Shown: piece by piece, positions 1-10,200 of the stretch
Layout: every line of letters starts with the position of its first letter
Numbering within the stretch: position 1 is the first letter of the stretch
Assembly (NCBI GenBank): GCA_963680875.1
Contig: OY804585.1
Span: forward strand, 42,515,414-42,579,413
DNA length: 64,000 nt
DNA from: Bathymodiolus brooksi
Lineage: Eukaryota > Mollusca > Bivalvia > Mytilida > Modiolidae
Direction: 5' to 3'
Position numbers and translations under genes: made by a program
Notes under the pieces: model-generated
What the model saw: the letters and a program-made list of their open reading frames with translations, nothing else
The model's database searches: none
Told to the model about the DNA's origin: nothing

Positions 1-25
1 CGAGTTCGTCAGATTGGTAGAAACA

Positions 26-184
26 GGCGAGGTGTACTCGATACAACATTATGTGATAAAGTTTGTCAGTAACTTGCGGCAGGTCGGTGGTTTTCCCCAG
101 AGTACTTCGGTTTCCTCCCTCAATAAAACTGACCGCCACGATATATATGAAATATTGTTGAAAGTGGTATTAAACACCATAAAA
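26..184 (+). mobile_element. SINE family A, copy cut by left edge
   Basis: This is the body and tail of the commonest SINE here, shared with about 14 other copies. The conserved core runs from the GTGTACTCGATACAAC motif through TTTCCTCC to the terminal TTAAACACCATAA. The tRNA-like head is missing. Identity rests on within-window similarity. Confidence 0.8.
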
Positions 185-465
185 TCGAATGATACATGAC
201 TAAAGACAAGTGTTATATGTGTTTACACAACCTATGGAACTCCAGAGTATGGAAATAAGACCTAGTTTCTCAGCAGGAGACAACCACTCCGAAAGTGTTG
301 CTTACTATATGCGAGGGACAAAAACCCGGGTTATATAGAAATAGGATCTATTTTCTTCGCTGCGGGACACACCTACAGAAGGGACAACAACGGGTTGTGT
401 GGGACGAATCAAATAAACCTTTCGCCTTTAGGACGTTACGAAAAGTAGTATCACGTGTATAATAA
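185..465. other. No feature recognised
   Basis: AT-rich sequence without a usable ORF or repeat that I recognise. It should lie in the last visible FADS intron or in later, unseen parts of that gene. Confidence 0.5.
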
Positions 466-1597
466 CTAGAGGCTCAGCCGTGTTGCTCACCTTTCATTCT
501 GCTTTGAGGAAACTTAATACAAAACCTGTCATAGGTGCTTCCCACCAAGTTTTGGTCATTTGGCTAAGCAGTTACAGAGAAGAAGATATTTAGAAGTCGA
601 CCAATCAGAAACAAGAATGGCCTGTGGCGGCCATTTTTATTAACGGATCGGAAGTAAATGAGCAATCTTTATAGATGACCTTCCAAGGATGCTTCCTACC
701 AAGTTTCGATTCATTTGGCAAAGTGGTTTCAGAGAATAAGATTTTTTAGAAATCAACCAATCAGAAAAAAGAGTTGCCTTTGGCGGCCATCTTTGTTAAC
801 GGATCGGAACTAAATGAGCAATCTTTATAAAGGACGTTCCAATGATGCTTCCTACTAAGTTTCGATCCATTTGGCCAAGCGGTTACAGAGGAGAAGATTT
901 TTTAGAAATCAACCAATCAGAAATAAGAATTGTCTGTGGTGGCCATGTTTGATAATGGATCGGCATGAAATAAGCAATCTTTAGAGAGGACCTGCCATAG
1001 ATGCTTCCTACTAAGTTTCGGTTCATTTGGCCACATGGTTTCAGAGGAGAAGATTTTTTTAAATCGGCAAATCAGAAACAAGAATTGACTATGGTGGCCA
1101 TGCTTGTTAACGGATCGGAATTAAATGAGCAATCATAATAGAAGACCTTCCAAGGATACTTCCTACCAATTTTCGGTTCATTTGGCAAAGCGGCTTCAGA
1201 GGAGAACATTTTTTAGAAATCAACCAATCAGAAACAAAAATTGTCTGTGGTGGCCATGTTTGTTAACGGATCGGGAAGATATGGGCATTCTTTATAGAGG
1301 ACATGATATAAATGCTTCCTACCAAGTTTCGGTTCATTTGGTCAAGCAGTTTCAGAGGAGAAGATTAAAAAAAATCGGCCTATCAGAAACAAGAATTGCC
1401 TATGGCGGCCATGTTTGTTAATGGATCGGGACAAAATGAGCAATATTTAGAGAGGACCTTCCATAGATGCTTCCTACCAAGTTTCACTTCATTTGGCAAA
1501 GGGATTTCAGAAGAGAAGATTAAAATGTGAATAGTTAACGGACAACGGATGCCAAGTGATGGCAAAAGCTCACATTGCCTTTGGCAAGGTGAGCTAA
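466..1597 (+). mobile_element. Pearl-like element A with ~155-bp tandem core
   Basis: It opens with a GAGGCTC motif and GCTCACC. About seven imperfect ~155-bp units follow, each containing a CCTACCAAGTTTCGGTTCAT-like segment, CAATCAGAAACAAGAATTG and TGGCGGCCATGTTTG. It closes with a short hairpin (TTGCCTTTGGCAA) then GGTGAGCTAA. Related copies lie at 8212-8787, 8912-9316, 41412-44100 and, inverted, 57002-57660. The layout matches what is known of bivalve pearl / Helitron-associated non-autonomous elements. Short ORFs inside are shadows of the repeat. Confidence 0.7.
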
Positions 1598-1716
1598 AAA
1601 CGTGGATACCTAATTTAGTGCACACAACACATTTTTTGAATAACTTCATCAGGCTCAAAATCAAAAGAATGGAGAGATTTAAAGTTTTTTTACGAGCAAG
1701 CAAACCAAAGGGTCTA

Positions 1717-2362
1717 AACAGGATAGCTAAAATAGGCGAATGTCACCTATGTCTGAGGGAGGAGAACATAAACAAACAGGATAGCTAAAATAGACGAATG
1801 TCACCTATGTCTGAGGGAGGAGAACATAAACAAACAGGATAGCTAAAATAGGAGAAAAGTCACCTATGTCTGAGGGAGGAGAACATAAACAAACAGGACA
1901 GCTAAAATAGGTGAATGTCACCTATGTCTGAGGGAGGAGAACATAAACAAACAGGATAGCTAAAATAGGTGAATGTCACCTATGTCTGAGGGAGGAGAAC
2001 ATAAACAAACAGGATAGCTAAAATAGGTGAATGTCACCTATGTCTGAGGGAGGAGAACATAAACAAACAGGATAGCTAAAATAGGTGAATGTCACCTATG
2101 GCTGAGGGAGGAAAACATAAACAAACAGGGTAGCTAAAATAGGTGAATGTCACCTATGTCTGAGGGAGGAGAACATAAACAAACAGGATAGCTAAAATAG
2201 GTGAATGTCACCTATGTCTGAGGGAGGAGAACATAAACAAACAGGATAGCTAAAATAGGTGAATGTCACCTATGTCAGAGGGAGGAGAACATAAACAAAC
2301 AGGATAGCTAAAATAGGTGAATGTCACCTATGTCTGTGGGAGGAGAACACAAACAAACAACA
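1717..2362. repeat. 58-bp minisatellite, left half (~11 copies)
   Basis: The period is 58 bp. Each unit contains GGATAGCTAAAATAGG, then a GTCACCTATGTCTGAGGG segment and GGAGAACAT. The centre TAGGTGA-ATG-TCACCTA is a perfect inverted repeat. The sequence just left of the array (1690-1716) matches the start of the mobile-element end seen at 33.37 kb, which points to the seed of the array. Confidence 0.92.
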
Positions 2363-3042
2363 GGGACAGAAATTAACTTTTATAGGCAGTAGCCATCTGG
2401 GCCCCTAAATTAAAAAAATCTGATAGCCCAGGTATCACCGGTGAGGACCGCGAAGCAGTCGGAACATGGTAGGGGGGTTTGGGGGCATGCCCCCTCCCCC
2501 CCCCATGAAAATTTTGAATTTTTAAAAGGCAAATCCTTCATTCTGAGCTATTTGAAGAAGGTAGAACTAGCTAAAAAAGAGAGCATTTTTTTTACTCTTA
2601 TTTTATATGAAACTTTCTGCAAATTCATAAATTTTATTAATTGTCCGTTAACGAAGAAGGTATGGGAAAATCCTGTATATGGTACATTTAATTTATACTT
2701 ACCTTACGCTTTTTTCAGTGCTTGTGTATTATTTATATAAATTAGACAATATTTAGAGGACGAAAATCCAGAAGAGACTAGAGAAAAGCTAGCCGCAGTT
2801 GCGAATTTCATAGATGCAACGGGCCGCTTTGAATAACCTCAACAATATTCCACACATGATAGTTTAATAGCACCAAGAGACAAATTTGTGACTTAGGCCC
2901 TTGATTGAGGATTGAGGAGATGTACCTATTTTGTAAAACACCCAAAATTAAAGGCCTTCTTTCAATGAAACTCGGAAAAATTGGTCAAGAAATTTAAGAA
3001 ATGAAATCATCACTTTACTATTTTCCATACTGGTTCCCGGGA
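2363..3042. other. Insertion splitting the 58-bp array
   Basis: About 1 kb (2363-3388) of unrelated sequence interrupts the array. It starts with a GGGACAGAAATTAAC motif that recurs at about 3162. It contains a GC-rich patch at 2455-2510 and a short open stretch near 2758-2836. No domain is recognised; it is probably a degraded mobile element. Confidence 0.5.
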
Positions 3043-3391
3043 ATTATTACGCAAATTACAGCAGAAAAGAGGTAGAAAGAACCAGAACCAGTGAAATGTT
3101 TATGCTATATTTCACGTGGTCGTATTGTAAACAACTCGCTTCAAACGAACAGGATGTTCAGGGACAGAAATTAACGGTCGCCCACTCGCCCATGGCAACT
3201 GAAACTTCAGCTGGGCGACTAAAATAATACCTCAAAGGAGCCAAGCTGGCGACTAATAATTCTATATTTCCCTGTCGCAAGTTTGACGTTTGAAGCGAGT
3301 TGTTTACAATACGACCACGTGAAATATAGCATAAACATTTCACTGGTTCTGGTTCTTTCTACCTCTTGTCTGCTGTAATTTGCGTAATAAT
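3043..3391. repeat. Foldback with 105-bp arms
   Basis: Positions 3043-3147 and 3287-3391 are reverse complements over 105 bp with only one or two mismatches. They are separated by a 139-bp loop that holds a second GGGACAGAAATTAAC motif. The near-perfect arms indicate recent origin. Confidence 0.93.
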
Positions 3392-3620
3392 AGCTAAAAT
3401 AGGCGAATGTCTCCTATGTCCGAGGGAGGAGAAAATAATTAAAACAAACAGGATAGCTAAAACAGGTGAATGTCACCTTGACCTATGTCTGAGGGAGGAG
3501 AACATAAACAAACAGGATAGTTAAAATAGGCGAATGTCACCTGAGGGAGGAGAACATAAACAAACAGGATAGCTAAAATAGGTGAATGTCACCTATGTCT
3601 GAGGGAGGAGAACATAAACA
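3389..3620. repeat. 58-bp minisatellite, right half (~4 copies)
   Basis: Same unit as 1717-2362 but more diverged, with a duplicated ACCT step near 3475 and a deletion near 3540. It continues the array beyond the ~1-kb insertion. Confidence 0.88.
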
Positions 3621-4147
3621 ATGTCTTGCACCTTACATGTAAAAATAACAACTTACAGCAGCAGTTGGTTGGGAGTAGTAGTTGGGATTAGTTGCAGTTT
3701 TTCGACTCAATACAATAAATTAGTAATCTTTTAATGCCACAAATAAAGTGGGCAATAATGATCATCTCCCACTTCACATGTGGCAATTAAAACAGTAGTC
3801 CACATGCCTATCACACTGCCACCTTTTTACATTCCAGTTCACTAATAATGAAATCATTTCTATTGAACAGATTATGCACCTTCATCAATTTCACTGAGTA
3901 CCGGTATCTATCAAATCTAGTTATTTTGAAGATATTTCATGTCCCTCCCCCTCTAAAATTCCATAACAAGTGGACTTGACTGGTATCTATGTCGTAAAAT
4001 TCACGAAGATCATAACATGGCCATATTCCCTTTTTAACAAAGAAGGCGAACTTGTGCTCGTGGTCTAGCGATCTGTACTATACAGTTTTAATAGCTCAAT
4101 TCATACTTTAAAGTAATAAATATAAATGTAAAAAAAAGATAACTGAC
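3621..4147. other. Intron-like sequence left of last visible FADS exon
   Basis: No ORF or repeat recognised. I looked for the next desaturase exon and the third histidine box and did not find them; translation of 3950-4075 (minus) does not fit the family. Confidence 0.5.
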
Positions 4148-4213
4148 CTCTACTGGCATCACCTCGCCTACAACAAACAACTTGTCCAATCGTATATCAG
4201 GATCTTTATCCAG
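4148..4213 (-). CDS. FADS exon 6, last one visible
   Basis: A 66-bp exon coding 22 residues, [20 protein letters not shown] plus two. It matches the KDPDI-FVVGE block that follows box II. Acceptor TTTTAG, donor GTCAGT, so further exons exist to the left. Confidence 0.92.
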
Positions 4214-7200
4214 CTAAAATATTACACGTGAGTGATATTAATAGAGTTTAAACAGGTGATAATTTATCAGCGAGTGAAAATTGAAAATAATAAATTTCAC
4301 CCTCGATTTTTGATGTGATCCGTGTTGCCCGTCTTTTTAGTTTCTTTGTTGTGTTTTCCATTTTGTTTGTCATATGCCCAATGTTGTATGTGGGTCTGGA
4401 TTATCCATTTTAGATTCCGAATCGGTTTTCTCTAAAGTTTATGTACATGTATTGCAAGTAAATTTTGGACGAGAACTTAAACTAGACACAAACCATTTGA
4501 ATAACAAAATAGTCATTCAGAACAATGTATCCGATATATAAAGTCTTTGTTTATCTTGTTATCATGTATCAATAAAAGTGTCATTTCTGGAGAACGGTAT
4601 GTGGATGCAGTTCCTAACCTGGAGTAGCTATACTGGTATTAGCTAAAGTGTTGGCACAATTACTCAAAATAAGCAATGTTTATTATTTAATTTCATTTTT
4701 TCATATTTGCAGGGTACTCACCACATTGGGTTTTGCATGATGTTGATAGTGCATTTGGTTCCACCAAACTGGAGAAAGCCCCTACAAGAGAAATAATCCA
4801 TGATATTTGAAAATTTGTTTCGTAAGCGACGTCATGTCTTTGTTTTAAATCATAAGAGGTTAATAATCTTATAAATATCAAGATAATACCAAGATTAATC
4901 TGAAGTACACCAGATGTGCATTGTTTGTATTTAACTTCTTCAGTGAAACAACGATGTTCGGTTCGTCTTTACCTCCAGTTGTTTGTAGGAGGGCTCACGT
5001 CTTATTTACATTATTTGTGTCCGTTTGCATATAGTGGTGTACAACACATATTGTGTTGTGTTTTTGTTTTGTTTTTCTTCGTCTTGTGTACCCTATGTTG
5101 CCATCTAGTTTCTCTGGATTGTCCATTTTTGATTGCCCCTTCGGTATTCTCTAATGTTTATTTAGCAAATAATGTTTTACCTGGATAATGAAACTCAAGT
5201 CGACAAGAAATAATTTACTTGGTTATGGAAAACAAAGTCGGCAAACAACTTTAACATGATTATATATGGTCATTTGCTTATTTAAATGCAAATTATTTGG
5301 GATCCAGCAGCACTTAAGAAGTTAAGCACAGAAATGAGGATCTGTAGGATGCTTTGTATGGATTATGTCCTCTTATAATGGGATATTTTTAATACAATTT
5401 ACCTAACACCTCTTACAATAAAAAAAAAACCCAAGGGCAAGGTAAATTAATCATTTCATAGTCAGCTTTCCTTTGTAAGAATTTAAGAATTCCGTTTTTT
5501 TTTGTGTGTGTAGTAAATGTAAGTTGCTGGTAGGTATCCCATGCCATATAAAAAGCGGAATAACCCCGACTACCACAGGGTTATGGCTATGGTTATGGTG
5601 TTTAACGCCAATTTCAACAATACTTCAGTTATATCCTGGAGGTCAGTTTTATTGGTGGAGGAAAATCGAAGAAAACCACAAGTCAGTCACAAACTTTATC
5701 ACATAATGTTGTATCGAGTACATCCGCTCGGTACGAGTGGGATTCAAACTCACAACTTTAGTAGTGATAGGTACTGATTGCACGGGTAGTTGTAAATCCA
5801 ACCACCACAGATAAATATCAGTCTGTCGTATATTTGGTTATTGTTGAGTGCCATACACAGACATACTTCAATCAATATCTGAGTAACTCAATATGTATAA
5901 AATCAGACACTAAGTAAAATACCTTTAGGAATCCTAATGTAAAGAAATGAAAGAAATGGTCCCATGTCCTGTTGTGAAAGACTGATAGGTGACCAAAGTC
6001 ATGAGATGAAAAACAAACCTGGACCTGAAAATAAAATTATGACAACAGTATAACTAAAATGTCAGTATATATGTTAGATATGACTGGTAGCTAGTAATTT
6101 CTTAGAATCAAAAGAAAAATCATTATGGTGGCGTAACAAGTTTCATACTCGGGAGTCGATCTAAAATAATGGTTTAAGATGGATTAGAGTGTCAAAATGT
6201 GAATGAACTGTTTAGATTACATGATCTGATTTAGGATTGTTCAGATGTTAGACGATCGTCTGATAAAAAAAATGTAATTAGCTCGCATTTTAATTATATT
6301 TCGAAAAGAAAGTTTAAACAGTGATGATCATCAATTCCATCTTTTTGTTATTATGTGGTCCTTTTTGTTTTATTGTTTGATTTAAAGTGCTTGACATGAT
6401 GTCTTTCAGAGGTAATTTGGACCGTGATTACCATCAGCTTTTGTCTCGATGGTCATGGAAAAATAGGTCTCATGTGTACTGGGTAGCTCGAAGAAATTGT
6501 TCGTGCTATTACTCTTTATGGTCCCAATGATCGATATTTAATGCTTCACTGTCATATTAATGAGTGGATTTAGCCTAGAGCTGATTGAGGAAAACTAGAT
6601 AGCTTGTCAATTTAATCTATTAATATCATTTTGAGCATTATTCATTTATTATAGAGTGGTGACGATTTTTAAAGCTGGTAGACCCGCGCTAGGGGAAATA
6701 GCATATATATATAGTGGCGCCAATAAGTACCCGGTACACAGTTGAGATACAAATCGACTACATCGCTCTTTGTACAAGCTGTGAAATTCAACTACTCCGT
6801 CGTCTAATGGGAAAATGCAATACATGGGGTTAGGGTTATGGTGTTTAACGCCACTTTCAACAATATTTCAATTATATCGTGGCAGTCAGTTTTATTGGTA
6901 AAGGAAACCGGAGAAAACCGCTGACCTGTCGCAAGTCACTGACAAACTTTATCACATAATGTTGTATTGAGTACGCCTAGCCATGAGCGGGATTCAAACT
7001 CACAGCTTTAGTGGTGACAAGCACTGATTGCCTAGGTAGTAATAAATCCAACAACCATACGATCATGACCATGACGGCCCCAATACGCATACACAGTGGT
7101 TCAAACTTACCTGCATAGTGGCATATAAAAGTATAGATACTATAAACGGCAACCATCCGGTTCCAAAATAATACAGTGTTAGATAAGCTAATACTTCTAA

Positions 7201-10200
7201 GACCATAATGTGAGTTAGCACTGCAGCATAAAAAAGAAAGCTTGGTTTGAACAGGCCCTGAAATATATAGAAGAAACAAAGGTAAATATCACATTCCAAA
7301 CATTATAACTGTATGTACAGGTGGCGCTAAATATAGCATATAAAAATTCAATTTGTGCTGAATGCTTTGATGCAATCTAATTATAATTAGATCTACGCAC
7401 TTGCTCCCTTGCCGCGGTGACCAAATAAAACCCCGATAGAAAATAGGGAGCAAGTGCATAGATCTAATTTTAATTAGATTGGTTTTGATGGGACATTTCA
7501 TTATCATCTGTCTAATGAATGTTTGTCTTTTAAATAAGATTCAACCTCATGCAGACAGTGACCCTCGTGCGAACACTTCCCATGGGTAGAAATATTTCCT
7601 GCTTAAGGTATAAACACTCCAATCATTTGATTTTATTTATAATTTTTATTGAATAAATATACATCAAGCAAAATTTGTTTCAATTATTTGGCTTTCAAAT
7701 ATTTTGGGTTTGAGGTACCTGATTATTATACCTGGTTATTCTAGAAATGCTCCCTGTGCACTATACTTGATATCTACGTTTTTATTCTATATGTGACAAA
7801 ATGAACAACATCGATAGTGTTGGAATCTATAAAGATTTCCATGTGTACAGTTCACTGTTAGACTTACCATTTGTTCTGCTGTTGATCTTAATTGTCTAAA
7901 GTCTTCATCTATACTTCTGTTCTGTATATCTTGTACAGCACCGAGATGGAGTGGCTTTAAATATTTCTTTAGTTTATCTAAGTCGTTGTGAAAAGCTCTA
8001 ATAGCATCCTATAACATATTTGTAAAACATGTAAGGAACCCAGCAAATTCTACCTTAAAACATCTATGAAATAAAATGAAAATTAAAAAAAATACCACTC
8101 TGTCGGAACAGTTCCAAAATTCAATAGCAAAATTGATACCTCTATTAACACACAAATATATAAGACTGCTAATTTTCATGGCTTGGTACATGTATATAGG
8201 CACTTAAAAATACTAGAGACTCAGTGGGCTGAGCCTGTGCCGTTCACCTTTCATTCTGCTTTGAGGAAACTTAATACAGAACCTTCCATACATGTAGATG
8301 CTTCCTACCAAGTTTCGGTTCATTTGGCTAGGCAGTTTCAGAGGAGAAGAATTTTTAGATATCGACCAATCAGAAACAAGAATTACCTGTGGTGGCCATG
8401 ATTGTTAACCGATCGGAACGAAATGATCAATCTTCATAGAGGACATTCCATAGATGCTTCCTACCAAGTTTCGGTTAATTTGGCCTAGCGGTTTCAGAGG
8501 AGGAGATTTTTAAAAATTGGCCAATCAGAAACAAGAATTGCCTGTGGTGGCCATGTTTGGTAATGGATCATAACAAAATGTGCACTCTTTAGAGAGGACC
8601 TTCCATAGATGCTTCCTACTAAGTTTCAGTTCATTTGGCTGATGGATTTCAGAGAAGATTAAACGTGAAAAGTTAACAGATGACAGACAACAAACGACGG
8701 ACGCCAAGTGATGCCAAAAGCCCACATTGCCTTTGGCAAGGATTTATATCTACTATATAAATCCTTGCCTTTGGCAAGATGAGCTAAAAAGAATATTAAA
8801 ATGTGAATACCTACATGTAATGTACTATAAACATGTTACACTATATCAGCATTAGTTAATTTCTAAGGGAGATAATGGCAAGAGTTATCTTTCTTTTAAC
8901 AGTTTACTACAATGGAGAAGATTTAGAAATTAACCAATCAGAAACAGAATTGCCTGTGGCGGCCATGTTTGTTAACGAATCGGGATGAAATGAGCAATCT
9001 TTATAGAGGACCTTCCATAGATGCTACCTACCAAGTTTCGGTACATTTGCTAAAGCAGTTTCGAATTCGGAGAAGATTTTAAAAAATCGGCTAATCAGAA
9101 ACAAAAATTGTCTATGGCGGCTATGTTTGTTAATAGATCAGGACAAAATGAGCAATCTTGAGAGAGGACCTTGCATAGATGCTTCCTACCAAGTTATAGT
9201 TCATTTGGCTGAGAGGTTTCAGAGGAAAAGATTAAAATGTGAAAAGTTAACGGACGACAGACGACGGACGTCAAGTGATGGCCAAAGCTCACATTGCCTT
9301 TGGCAAGGTGAGCTAAAAATGTGGCGGGGATAAACTAGTTTAAGGGACCATACCTCAACTAAGTAAAATGATGCGGTCATTCAAGTGAAAGAAATACTTA
9401 ATTACTGAGAAAGGACGTGGACGTAAACGATTTCACACAGGCACATATTAAATTAAAGGAACAACGCTTTTATTGTTGTTCTATATCTACATTTCACTAT
9501 TGTAATTGAGTTGAGACGGTATTTGATCATTTATCTAATATCACAAAGATATACATTTTGCACACAGTACGCATCAGTGTAATAAAACCGTAGATATTTT
9601 ATTTAATGCGCACAACGTGCTTCTGGAATAATTTTCATCAGGTACGCTCAAAGCCAAAATATTTGAAAGCCACATAATTTAAAAGTCCATGGGAACAAGA
9701 AAACAAAAAGAGTCTAACATGATAGCTGAAATGGGAGAACAAGAAAACAAAAAAGAGTCTAAACATGATAGCCGAAATGGGAGAACAAGAAAACAAAAAG
9801 GGTCTATACATGATAGCCGAAATGGGAGAACAAGAAAACAAAAAGAGTCTAAACATGATAGCCGAAATGGGAGAACAAAAAAACAGAGTCTAAACATGAT
9901 AGCCGAAATGGGAGAACAAGAAAACAAAAAGAGTCTAAACATGATAGCCGAAATGGGAGAACAAGAAAACAAAAAGAGTCTAAACATGATAGCCGAAATG
10001 GGAGAACAAGAAAACAAATAAGGGTAATAACAAAATTACCGAACTCCGAACAATCTTACAAAGGGAAAGTCAAAACTCATAATTATATAAACAGACAAAA
10101 TCAGTCAACAACCGGAAAACTGTGAAAACCGTAATGACCCTGACTTGGTACAGGCATTTCTAAAGAAATGGTGGGTTGAATCAGATTTTAAGGCGCCAAA

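Noticed and set aside
3950..4075. A seventh FADS exon on the minus strand (HEHKFAFFVKKGIWPCYDLR)
   Set aside because: The translation does not match the expected family block after KDPDI-FVVGE, and flanking splice signals are not convincing.
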